Shown piece after piece: positions 50,181 through 59,656 of a DNA stretch of 64,000 bases (the first letter of the stretch is position 1; every line of letters begins with the position of its first letter). The stretch is taken from positions 33,248,019 to 33,312,018 of the forward strand of contig CM049306.1 in the NCBI GenBank assembly GCA_026874595.1. Direction: 5' to 3'. A program made the translations under genes and the position numbers. The notes beneath the pieces are model-generated. The model saw nothing but the letters and a program-made list of their open reading frames with translations, made no database searches and was not told the origin of the DNA. This stretch comes from Sipunculus nudus (Eukaryota; Annelida; Sipuncula; Golfingiida; Sipunculidae).

Positions 50181-52020
50181 ATTAAAATTGGCTAGACAGA
50201 TAACTGATAAGCCTACATACAAATATCATGCTTGTATACATAACGAAATATAATTGTTGTGTCTGGAGATTATTTTAGTAATAATTGTATTTAATTTATC
50301 TGCAAAAGGTCAAAGTATACATAGGCATATATAATTTAATTATATATATGCTTTCCGGGCTTCATTCCAGATTTTATATACATGTTTACGTGGGGCTGCA
50401 ATCTGTCTGGTATTTACGTAATCTGTTCTATATATGTATATGCATGGATTTTCAGATTATGTAATCACGGATATAGGAAAAGTCATTCAAACAATGCATC
50501 AAACGACCACTCCATCGTAACGACTGAAAGATGTGTTAGCTATTAAGTCACGCAATCAAACATTTGATGTTTCACCAGTAAGGAACTAAGACCATCAGTC
50601 AGCTAAAATACCCATCAGTCAAAAAGACAGCCCGAGTTATTAAATTTTACTGGATAACCTGTAGACACATGCAAGGTCAGGTCCAGATTTTGTTTAATAT
50701 TTTGTTGGTAACCACTTGTATCAGGAAATAATTTAGGACATCCCTTAAAAACATATGTATTTAGGACGATTTTAGAGGGAAAAAGTCGGAAGAAAAAATT
50801 CACAGATAATAAAGTCACATTTGTGGTTAGGAAATAAAGTCACAGGTTTGTACAGGACATGCATGTGGGCAGGATATATGAGCAACCCTGTCTTAACCTT
50901 TTTTTCAGTATACTCCTTTGTGCTGATAACACAACAATGAACGTCCTGTTAGGGGGCTCTATGGGCTTTAGGGTGACCAGCATGCTGCCTATAGTCAACA
51001 TTATTCATAAATGACCAGAGGGATATGCAAGCCTATATATAATCTGGCAATTAATGCCATGTATGAGAAAAATGTAGGATTGATGGAATATATTATGAAA
51101 ATATTATAGATAATACAGAACACTTTAAATTGTATAAGTTTCATATAAATTACAGACCAAACTGACTGTAACATTGCATGATAAAGACATTACTTTGTTA
51201 TTATTATACAACACAGTATATACATTAAGAAGTGCATGCATTTGCATTTACATTGAAAATTCAAATACAGAGTTGTAGATTAAGCTCGGCATTTAAATGC
51301 AAATGCAGTGATAATGTTAGCTCTGCATTTAAATGCAAATGCGAAATTTTCAAATGCATTAATTTGAATTTGAACCTTATATATTAGGTATATACATGTA
51401 GACCTATAGCGCATGCACGGTTTGGGTCGGGTGCATGCTTGTGCCTGTATCTGCAACTAAGTAACAATTGAAAGTACAATGTACCTGGGTGTCAAGGGTG
51501 ATATCAAATAAGTACCTGGTACCTGTTCCTGGGACTTGCGTACCTGTCATAACGTAACTGTGTCTGTTATAACGCACTGCAGGTATACATGTGCACGATC
51601 CTGAAAATAGACAAATTGACTCGCATAAATGTTAACTATGCAATGTTAACAGTTTAATTCTCCTTGAACAGAACTAATTTTAAGTGTATATATACCAGTA
51701 ACCATGCAGATTCTTTCTAAAATACCTGGACCAGCACCTGATCATTTTGCTATTACCTGCATGTACCTATATGTAATTCCAAATGTACTAGAACGGTGGA
51801 ACGGTGGTGTATAGCGATGGATGCATTAGAATGCATTCCACCATGCCCTGCATGTATACTTGTGCGTGCGTGTATGTATGTTTGTAATCCAGAAGAACGA
51901 ATTACGTATTTTTTCTCTATAGCACACGAAACGTTAGACAGGCCAAGTCTGTATGCATTCAACTGACAGTTCTCAGCCAATTAAGACGTTTATAGTTGCC
52001 CCCAAAAATGTAGTATTGTT
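50181..52020. other. Unique DNA, no gene seen
   Basis: AT-rich with scattered short ORFs. A cluster of octamer sites at 51238-51341 is listed separately. Confidence 0.45.
51238..51341. promoter_or_regulatory. Three POU-type octamers and two 12-bp palindromes
   Basis: ATTTGCAT at 51240-51247 and ATGCAAAT at 51297-51304 and 51333-51340 are perfect octamers. GCATTTAAATGC, a perfect palindrome, occurs twice, overlapping the last two. The segment is a partial direct duplication (CATTTAAATGCAAATGC twice). Octamer binding by POU factors is known; activity here is conjecture. Confidence 0.3.
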
Positions 52021-52282
52021 AATACAACTATAGAAGCCGGCAAATTTCCGGATAGTCTTTAATGTGCTGAAGTAGTTCCTTTTTATAAAAAAAATCAGAC
52101 CATATGATAAAGAAGAATTATAGGCCTGTTAGTCTATTTCCAAGTTTCTCTAAAGTTTTTGAAAAGATTATAAATGAACACAGGGGCGTAGCCGGGGGGG
52201 GGGGTCCGCAGGGGGCTATGCCCCCCCCCCCCCTTCGCATCCAGTACTCCACGTCCTTTCGGAATTTCACTTAATCTTATAC

Positions 52283-52284
<2 letters not shown>

Positions 52285-52316
<32 letters not shown>

Positions 52317-52362
52317 GTATATATATAATAATATATATATATGTATATATATATATTTATGC
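52285..52362 (+). repeat. Imperfect (TA)n microsatellite
   Basis: TATATATA runs with C, G and AA interruptions. Confidence 0.95.
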
Positions 52363-52547
52363 ATTAGGCTGCCTTTGCTGTAAGTGGCGGATCCAGAGGG
52401 ATAGCAATAGCAATTAGATTTGATTAAAGTTATCTGCAGTTAATTACTTTCAAATTTATTAGTCGAGTGTAAGGATATTTATGGACATCTGCAGAACAAC
52501 TGTAGAGCACCAGGCCCTAGCTGATTAGGGTCGACCGTGAACAATCT

Positions 52548-52625
52548 CAAGAATCCTCTGGTGATACCGGTACTCGAACTCGCGATCTGTGGTCTTAGCA
52601 GCCTTTGGCTGTCGAGACCATGGAA
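52548..52625 (-). mobile_element. tRNA-like segment, minus strand (possible SINE)
   Basis: On the minus strand GAGTTCGAGTACC resembles a B box, and GTCTCGACAGCCAAAGGCTG lies about where a D arm would be. It is inside the insertion that splits the RT fossil. No full cloverleaf was established. Confidence 0.35.
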
Positions 52626-53604
52626 CCCGGTAAAATGCAAAGTTTAACATAAGACTTCACCATACCAGTTATTTCACTCCGAGCATTACATTTAAAAGAT
52701 AACATTTTACAAGTAAGAAACGTAAATGCGCTTTTGCGCCATTGACTTGTTTGAAAACGATTGAAATTTTATATCCTTATTTAGAAGAAATATAAATATT
52801 AAATATTGAATCTCTCTACAGTTTAACTACATAACGCAAAGACATAAAAGAACAGTTTTTCAGGCATTTTATGTTGAAAATTGCCTCAAAATGTCCTATT
52901 TACATTCAAACAGAAAAAGAAGGAGCAGTAATAATGGACCTAAGTAAAGCTTTTGATTGTTTACCATTTGACTTAATAGTAGCAAAATTGAAAGCATATG
53001 GTATGTCAGATAAAAGCTCTTCTGCTTATAACGAATTGTATAAGAAATTGGAAACAGAGTAAAAGTTGGGGGCAGTCGTGGCAACAGGAGCAATATGGTC
53101 AAAGGTACTCCACAGGGCTCGATTATTTGGCCAACACACTTCAACTTCTTTATGAATGATTTTATGTATGTCTTCAGCAGAGGTAAAATAGGTAACTGCA
53201 TGCTGATGACAACACACTTTACGTAATTAAAAAATAGTGAGCATGAACTTGTAAAATCTCTCACTTATGAAACAAAATTAGCTATTCAATGGTTTAATCA
53301 AAACACATGCAGGCAATCCAGAAAAAAAAATCAACTTGTTTATTTTGGAAAAAACCAAGAACAGAAAAACACATGTTTAGATAATTTTGTTATAAAACCA
53401 TCACAATCTGTAACCCTTCTATAGGGATAAAATTGATTGAAACTTTAGAAAATAAAGTTTCACAGAACATATGAAGGTACGAAAGAGTTGAACTCTTTGC
53501 CTGAAGAACCCAAGGCCTTGCTGTTCAGAACTCAATACATTTAAAAAGATCAGGTTTAAAGTATTGTCTTAATCAATTTTAATCTTTATCACACCCCAAT
53601 AGTT

Positions 53605-55036
53605 TTATTAGCTCAGCTGACTGTAGGTCATCTGAGCTTTAGCAATCACTCTTTGTCTGTCGTCCGTCCGGCCGTCTGTCCGTTAACAGGGCACAAATCG
53701 TAACCGCTGGACCTGGAATCTTCTAACTTTACATCCAGGGAGGCCCATGAAAAGTCTCCTTGGAAACCTGGAATTAGGTCTCTGTTACCCAGATTCTTCA
53801 AGCTATGGAGCTCTGAAGTACCCCCCAGAATAATGGAAATTTGATACAAAAACTCAAATATCTGAACAACTAATGCATTGATCACCATGATTCTTTGCAT
53901 GGATATTGATCATGGAGTGGTTCATCAGTTTCTGCAGACTGGTGGCGCCACCTGTATTTTTTCGATATTTTATAATTTCTATCTCTATTTTTGATACCTT
54001 AAAAGATGCGGTCAACTGATAACAGGGCACAAATCATAATGACTGGACCTAGAATCTTCTTTCTTGATATGCAGGGAGGCCCATGAAAAGTCTCCTTGGA
54101 GACCTAAAATTAGGTCTCTGTTACCCAAAACCTAAGAGCTATGGGGCTCTGAAGTATCCCCCAGAATAATGGAAAAATTTATTCAAAAGCTCAAGTATCT
54201 CAACAAATAATGCATTGGTCATCATGATTCTTTGCATGGATATTGGTCATTGAATGTTTCATCAGCTTCTGCAGACTGGTGGCGCCACCTGTTTTTTTTA
54301 ATTTTTTGTGACTTTTTTCTCTGTTTTTGAGACCATTATAGATGCGGTCATCCCTTAACAGTGCACAAATCGTAACCATTGGTTCTAGATTCTTCTTACT
54401 TGACATCCAGGGAGGTCCATAAAAAGTCTTTTTGGAAATGTGAAATTAGGTCTCTGTTACCCATATTCTCCAAGCTATGGGGCTTATAAGCACCCCCAGA
54501 ATAATTGAAAATTTGATACCAAAGCAGGGCACAAATCATAACCATTGGACCTAGAATCTTCTATTTTGACAACCAGGGAGGTCCAGAAAAAGTCTTGGAA
54601 ACCTGATATTAGGTCTCTGTTACCTATATTCTCCAAGCTCTGGGGCTTATAATAACCCCCAGAATAATTGAAAATTTGATACCAAAGCAGGGCACAAATC
54701 ATAACCATTTGACCGTAATCTTCTTACTTGACATCCTGAGAGTTCCTCAAAAGTTCTCAACAGAAACTTGAATTGAGGTCACTGTGACCTATATTATCTG
54801 AGTTGCAGGGCATGTTTGAGTACCCCAGAAATAATGCAAAATACACAAACATTGCCAGATTCCTCAGGAGCAGCTGGATGGATTGTCATCAAATTTGATG
54901 TGCTTATGGGTGTTGATGAACTTCAGCTTATATGCATGAACTATGATGCCACATACTTTATCTTAATTTGTTGCTGTGCAAGGTCATATTGTCAACATGC
55001 CAGTCGGCTGAGCGTCATGACCCATAGGTCACTTGT
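53605..55036 (-). mobile_element. F1 element, reverse orientation (copy F)
   Basis: Read on the minus strand, the 5' end at 55036 is ACAAG then TGACCTATGGGTCA (one-mismatch palindrome, 55018-55031) and TGACGCTCAGCCGAC. The 3' end is GCTCAGATGACCT / AGTCAGCTGAGCT at 53610-53640, with ACGG-type microsatellite beside it. Three ~335-bp core units like those of copy B are marked on the plus strand by ACAGGGCACAAATC at 53685 and 54021 and ACAGTGCACAAATC at 54358. Two further short units of about 165 bp start at 54523 and 54688. Inserted next to the RT fossil. Confidence 0.85.
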
Positions 55037-55311
55037 AATTTCAGTATACTATTTTAACTGGATCATTTTTGATCATTTTATGATTGTGCTGTTATTTTAA
55101 AATCGGTTACTTCATACTATTTTAACAAATGACGAACTGATATGTGTAACCATACTTGTTATCTTGTATCTTAATTGACTATTATGTTTTAATGTATTGG
55201 TTATCATTACATGTCTTATGTATGAATAGTCGGTGATAAAAGCTCTGTGAGCTTATGTTGTATTTGTTGACCATAGAAACCCGATTTTGAATAAAACTTA
55301 TCTTATCTTAA
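55037..55311 (+). mobile_element. Probable LINE 3' tail ending in (TTATC)n
   Basis: GAATAAAACTTATCTTATCT ends the block after a GATAAAAGCTCTGTGAGCTT hairpin-like phrase. Short tandem repeats in place of poly-A are typical of several jockey- and CR1-like LINE tails. The tail may belong to the RT fossil at 52.0-53.6 kb, from which it is separated by F1 copy F. The second copy at 62954-63236 has one more TTATC repeat. Confidence 0.5.
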
Positions 55312-55354
55312 AGAATTTGCCTCTTGATTTGGGGACATTACTTTATATAGTATA

Positions 55355-55780
55355 CTGTGGTTGCCTTTTTGTTCGCGAGGGTTTTAATTTCGCGATATTC
55401 GCGAATAGGAAATAATCGCGAAAATGAAACCCTCGGGAATAATTGGCCAATGGATTACGTCCTTCTTATTTAATGTAGCCAATATTTGTATGGGAATAGA
55501 TTAGAACAATGAGAATTGTTATAAAAAGTTACATCCATGCAGTAATAGGGAAAACGTTCCCCTTAATTTGAACTTAACTACCTGTGCTTTGTGTTCGGGC
55601 CCATCGTTATATGAGAAAAATATCACAGACTCATGACTTATTCTCATTTTATAACACACATAGGTATGGCTTTACCAAATATTTTGGTTCTGGTGAGATC
55701 GCGAAAATGAAACCCTCACGAAACATTAAAAATTGAAAAATCGCGAAATTTCAGCCTCGCGAATATGAAGCCAACCACAG
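55355..55780. mobile_element. MITE, 426 bp, CTGTGGTTG termini
   Basis: Left CTGTGGTTGCCTTTTTGTTC then GCGAGG; right CCTCGCGAATATGAAGCC then AACCACAG; these are inverted repeats of about 28 bp. It is flanked by TATA on both sides and lacks coding capacity. The interior has several TTCGCGA and ATCGCGAAAATGAAACCCTC modules in both orientations. The paralogous site at 63282 lacks it. TA or TATA target duplication suggests a Tc1/mariner-like or related superfamily; this is inference. Confidence 0.9.
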
Positions 55781-56236
55781 TATACAACACATTTTGATTA
55801 TATATACCAAACACGGCTACAGGTTATTTGAGCAACATTGTTTTTATTTTAAGTTCGTGACGTCTATCCTAGCGCTTAATCTTATATTTATTTTACATAT
55901 TTTAGTAGGTCTCACAAATAATGACAGTGAAACCTGTGAAAGAAGACCACCCGTGGAACTTGAAAAAAGAGGACTTAATTGACAGGTCAGTTATAACCAA
56001 TGGGAATGCTGATGGTTCACTTAAGGGCGGTGTACCAAAGCCTGTTTACATTAACTGTAAATGAATGACTGCTTGACTATTCCAGAGTGCTCCTGGATAT
56101 CATATATACAAAGTAAACTCGCGTCCGAAATCCGGACTTGAACACTCGACTTGAATTATAGTCTGACGCAAGTTTAAGTCGATAAAAATCTCCCTCTCTA
56201 TATATCTCTATATTATTTCTATTTATCTAATCTAAT

Positions 56237-56239
<3 letters not shown>

Positions 56240-56285
<46 letters not shown>
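56240..56285 (+). repeat. (CT)n microsatellite
   Basis: 46 bases of CT. The paralogous run at 63744-63783 is about 40 bases. Confidence 0.98.
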
Positions 56286-56289
<4 letters not shown>

Positions 56290-56350
56290 ACCCACACACA
56301 CTATATATATATTATAAATTGTGTGAGCAATTTACAAATGTCGAGTTCCC

Positions 56351-56776
56351 GGCGTATTGTTATCGGAGTAATCATGAAAGTATAATACGATTCTATGTGC
56401 AAATAGGTAGGAAGTACAACCTATGCAAGTATTTATCTATTAAAAACCTTATCAGGCTGTACTATACATTTGTAGATATGTACGAGTTTCCACAGAGATA
56501 AAAATACTTTGAACTTGTAAGAGAAACCGGAGACAGATGCGAATACAAAAGAGCATACCGTTAAGGCGTATTGTTATCGGAGTAATCATGAAAGTAATAC
56601 GATTCTATGTGCAAATAGGTATAGAAAGTACAACCTACGCAAGCATTTATCGATAAAATTCCTTATCAGCTTGCACTATACATTTGTAGATATGTACGTG
56701 TTTTCACTGAGATAAAAATACTTTAAGCTTAATTATAAGAGAATCGGAAACAGATGCGGATACAAAAGAGCATACC
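56351..56776 (+). repeat. ~213-bp tandem duplication
   Basis: GGCGTATTGTTATCGGAGTA starts units at 56351 and 56565. Both end in GATACAAAAGAGCATACC, the second running into poly-C. The units differ at roughly one base in ten. Confidence 0.92.
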
Positions 56777-56901
56777 CCCCCCCCCCTGCACCATCACCAC
56801 ATCCTATTTATTTAGTATATATATATATATATACGTTGGAGCCCGTTTGGGGATCTGGTCCATCTGCCGATGGGCTTGGCCCATATGAAGATCCGTTATT
56901 T

Positions 56902-56927
56902 GGCTGCCCATCTGCAGATGGGCAGCC
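56902..56927. other. 26-bp perfect palindrome
   Basis: GGCTGCCCATCTG (56902-56914) is followed immediately by its exact reverse complement CAGATGGGCAGCC (56915-56927), at the inner end of the left arm. A related CCCATCTGCAGATGGG lies at about 56959-56974. Confidence 0.97.
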
Positions 56928-57591
56928 CAATAACGGATTTGATACCATGCACTTTCTGGCCCATCTGCAGATGGGCTTGGCCCAATAACCGATTTTAGTT
57001 TTTGTTAGTAATACGTTATTATTTTATTATCTTGATGACTTTTGTACTCACACACCCATTTTTCAAAACTTAAATCTGTTAATTGAAACATTTATCACTA
57101 TCACAGCCTTACATCAATAATTTTTTCATCAAAATTACATAGATGCGCATAGAAAACTACATAGATGTGCATTCAGTGTTACAATACCCTATTTAATAAC
57201 TTTTTACACACAATTCTAAAGTAGTCAACATTGCATTCGTGTGATGTTAAGAGTTTAATGAGGTTCACTTTTTACCAAAGAGTAATTACAGCTGTTACGA
57301 AATTATCTCATTTACATTAACACATAGTTGTGACGTCCATGGTACCATACCATTTTACTTAAGAGCATGCAATCATATATGGTACAAAATCATTTTCTCA
57401 AATTCAGTTTTAAGTAACCACATATATATCAAGGTTGCCATATATACATTTTGACTATAAAATATTTATATATGTAGCAAACACTTTCTAAGAGTCATTT
57501 GATCTCTGAGTCAATCACAATCATGCACCATCACCACAATAACACATTTTGTTACAGTTTGTTTCGGAGAAGTGTCCATTTATAAGCTCTC

Positions 57592-58117
57592 TACTCGTAC
57601 AGAATTGTTGGTGTCCTGGTGAAGTGAACAGCAGGGAAGTCGGGGCAGTAGTCCTTTTTTCAGGTTATCACAGAGATGATTCTTAAGGTAAATGTAGTTT
57701 TGGCTGCAGGGGCCATTGCCAGAGGGTAGTGTCTTTGCAAAGGCCAGGGCAAAAACGCCACATGCAGTCACTTGTATTTGTCCATCTGTGGACGTTCATC
57801 ACTAGCATCCTAGGGTGTTGACTGCTGGTGAAGTTTCGGATTAGATGCTTAGTTTCCTCTGTGGGTTTCTTTACCGTGGAGTCATAGATGGCGACACATT
57901 TTTTGGGCTCTCCAATGTTTGATATGATAATCCAATGATTTTTTGGTTTACAAGCAAACTTTGGACAAAGGCGCCAGCTGGAATGTCCCAGGACAGGTTC
58001 TGTTGGAGTACGGGATCCTGAAGCCCCTCCACACCAGGATGGTCACTTTGTAGGACCAGATACTCTTCTCTGATGGTTACTGGTATATAACGAAAAACTG
58101 AACTACACAGTGTCATG
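57592..58117 (-). pseudogene. Ulp1/C48-like cysteine protease fossil
   Basis: Minus strand, in three frames. The N-terminal part reads GVEGLQDPVLQQNLSW and AFVQSLLVNQ. A +1 shift gives NHWIIISNIG (catalytic His in HW), AIYDSTVKKPTEE (acidic residue in YDS) and TNTSDC (catalytic Cys). A second shift at the Cys codon, where ATGT appears to be inserted, gives CGVFALAFAKTLPSGNG. The H, D and DCG-FA spacing matches Ulp1-fold proteases that cleave ubiquitin-like proteins and are found in some transposons. It sits wholly inside the 1.37-kb TIR element. The usual Gln position reads R or W here. Assignment rests on motif spacing alone. Confidence 0.6.
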
Positions 58118-58205
58118 ATCACATGCTCAGATGGGCAGCCCAATAACTGATCCTCATATGGGCCAAGTCCATCGGCAGATGGGCCAGATCCGCAAACAGG
58201 CTCAA

Positions 58206-58211
<6 letters not shown>

Positions 58212-58263
<52 letters not shown>
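58212..58263 (+). repeat. (AT)n microsatellite
   Basis: Directly abuts the right end of the 1.37-kb TIR element. Confidence 0.97.
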
Positions 58264-58269
<6 letters not shown>

Positions 58270-58558
58270 TTTAAAACCTCGCCTGAGACTTCCTAGGTCT
58301 AACGACCACTTCAAAAGGACGACCAGGTTTTTGCTCTCTACATATAGACCTCGCTTACACGACCATAACGCGAATGCATTTCGATATATATATTAAAAGT
58401 ATATCAAATTGATTATTTTTTTGCTAGGTACGATTATATCACTATATATGTATACAGGGACTGACATGCAATGCATTGTATATATTTTTGGTATATACAG
58501 TTAATATATATGAGATATATTTGGTATATACATCTTACTTGAAAATAAATTAAAGACT

Positions 58559-58559
<1 letters not shown>

Positions 58560-58607
<48 letters not shown>
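58560..58607 (+). repeat. (TA)n microsatellite
   Basis: 48 bases ending at the first base of the putative LTR. Confidence 0.97.
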
Positions 58608-58611
<4 letters not shown>

Positions 58612-59608
58612 ACGGAACCTAATATCAACAGATCACGCAGTGGTGACGAGCATAAAGTTTGTTATGGAGATAAAAAAAATCAGATTCTGCAACACTAGGC
58701 AGCGTGAAATGTCTAGGGGAATGAATAAAGAAGTCAGTGTTTTTTTTGTTTACAAATTATTATAATTTAATCTAAAAACAATCCTAACATAACAATACAC
58801 TAAATCAATAGAATTACACAGTATAACAACAGTATAACAGTAAGGTAAAAAAAAAAGTAACGTATGGTTCTCAGGCACTTTTTTTCATAAACCAGTGCGG
58901 GCGGGCGATATTTTATTTTTGACCTGTTTTTGAGTGTTTCGTTAAAAATGCCATATGATCAGGGAAAAGCATGAGAAATAACAAAAATTTTTGCTAAACA
59001 GGTAAAAGCACTACATAAAATGTATTAATTATCTTCCCGAAAGATAAAAAGCAAAATAAAAAGTTTTGATGCGGGGGTTAAAATTGACGCGGGCGGTGCC
59101 AGAGAACCATACCTTTTATTTTTGGGGGGCCTAAATCGATACTATTAGTATAATAAATAAAGTGTATAGTACCTGGATACTACCAATGTCATAGCGACAA
59201 CAAGTTTTAATAATCTACATTAACAGTTCAAATAGTCCAAAGTAAAGCTCTTATAATAATCCCGAAAGCAAACTGGAGACAGGCTGCAATAAATCTGCAT
59301 AGAGTTCGTATAGAATCCCTGACACTACTGCAATTAACGGATAGGTCCAAAACTGACTCACACTCTTCCGTGTCCTCTGGAATATTTCTCTCTCCTCTCT
59401 TCGGCTCTAAACACAGCCCCTAATTTAAAGCTTCTCCCCGAAAGCCTAGAAACTTCTATATCATGAATAATCCAAAAAAGCCAACAAAACATAATACACA
59501 CGCGCCCAAATCAATACATGACACGGTCTCATAGAGCGCGACCAGCCCAGAAAGTTCCGCCCGCGCCACACGAATCAAGTGTCAACAACACATGTAACAG
59601 ACATCTGT

Positions 59609-59612
<4 letters not shown>
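58608..59612. mobile_element. Probable solo LTR with nested MITE
   Basis: Begins TGTTACGGAACC and ends ATCTGTAACA, giving the TG...CA ends and short inverted termini (TGTTAC/GTAACA) typical of Gypsy-type LTRs. Removing the nested MITE (58844-59131) leaves about 720 bp, a plausible LTR length. No internal retroviral-type ORF or second LTR lies in the window. It is flanked by TA microsatellite on both sides, so target-site duplication cannot be judged. Confidence 0.5.
58844..59131 (-). mobile_element. MITE with GGTATGGTTCTCAGGCAC termini (copy 2)
   Basis: The left end CGTATGGTTCTCAGGCAC and right end GTGCCAGAGAACCATACC are inverted. The interior is the full-length reverse complement of the 31.5-kb copy (TATTAATTATCTTCC, CTATGATC-type and TAAAAGCACTACATAAAATG phrases). 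Nested within the putative solo LTR. Confidence 0.85.

Positions 59613-59653
<41 letters not shown>
59613..59653 (+). repeat. (AT)n microsatellite
   Basis: 41 bases directly after the putative LTR, then three TATATCCAACG-like repeats at about 59660-59692. Confidence 0.97.

Positions 59654-59656
<3 letters not shown>

Larger units (their letters stand above)
52182..52860. mobile_element. Insertion(s) splitting the RT fossil
   Basis: After EKIINE the sequence becomes CAGGGGCGTAGCCGG plus G and C homopolymers, a common start of short invertebrate repeats, then TA-rich microsatellite (52285-52362), GTGGCGGATCCAGAGGG and a tRNA-like segment. Inner boundaries are not resolved; at least two nested pieces are likely. 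Confidence 0.5.
52022..53604 (+). pseudogene. Jockey-like reverse transcriptase fossil, interrupted
   Basis: A second non-LTR RT, unrelated to the 45-50 kb LINE. The fingers part is at 52022-52180 (EAGKFPDS, CAEVVPFYKK, then in another frame RPVSLF-type and FEKIINE). It is broken by an insertion and resumes by about 52860. Palm motif A reads GAVIMDLSKAFDCLPFDLI (52919-52975). Motif B reads KGTPQGSIIWP. Motif C is HADDNTLYVI instead of YADD, in a shifted frame near 53205. A C-terminal NSLPEEPKALLF piece sits at about 53495. Stops and frameshifts throughout make it dead. The clade (jockey/RTE-X-like) is inferred from motif wording. Confidence 0.8.
55032..56510 (+). repeat. Segmental duplication, copy 1
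   Basis: From ACTTGTAATTTCAGTATACT onward this matches 62954-64000 nearly base for base, except for the 426-bp MITE at 55355-55780 and small microsatellite-length changes. The match still holds when the window ends, so its full length is unknown. Confidence 0.95.
56835..58207. mobile_element. 1.37-kb element with ~80-bp terminal inverted repeats
   Basis: The left arm (GTTGGAGCCCGTTTGGGGAT ... CTGCCCATCTG, 56835-56914) is the reverse complement of the right arm (58128-58207) with about eight mismatches by eye. Both ends abut (AT)n runs. The interior carries the protease fossil on the minus strand and extra CCCATCTGCAGATGGG palindromes near the left end. No transposase was recognised, so this may be a non-autonomous derivative or a captured-gene element. 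Confidence 0.85.

Noticed and set aside
57871-58314. 147-codon ORF taken as one protein
   Set aside because: Its N-terminal part is (AT)n read as Ile-Tyr and the TIR. Only the stretch from about 58117 down is protease-like, and it is frameshifted.
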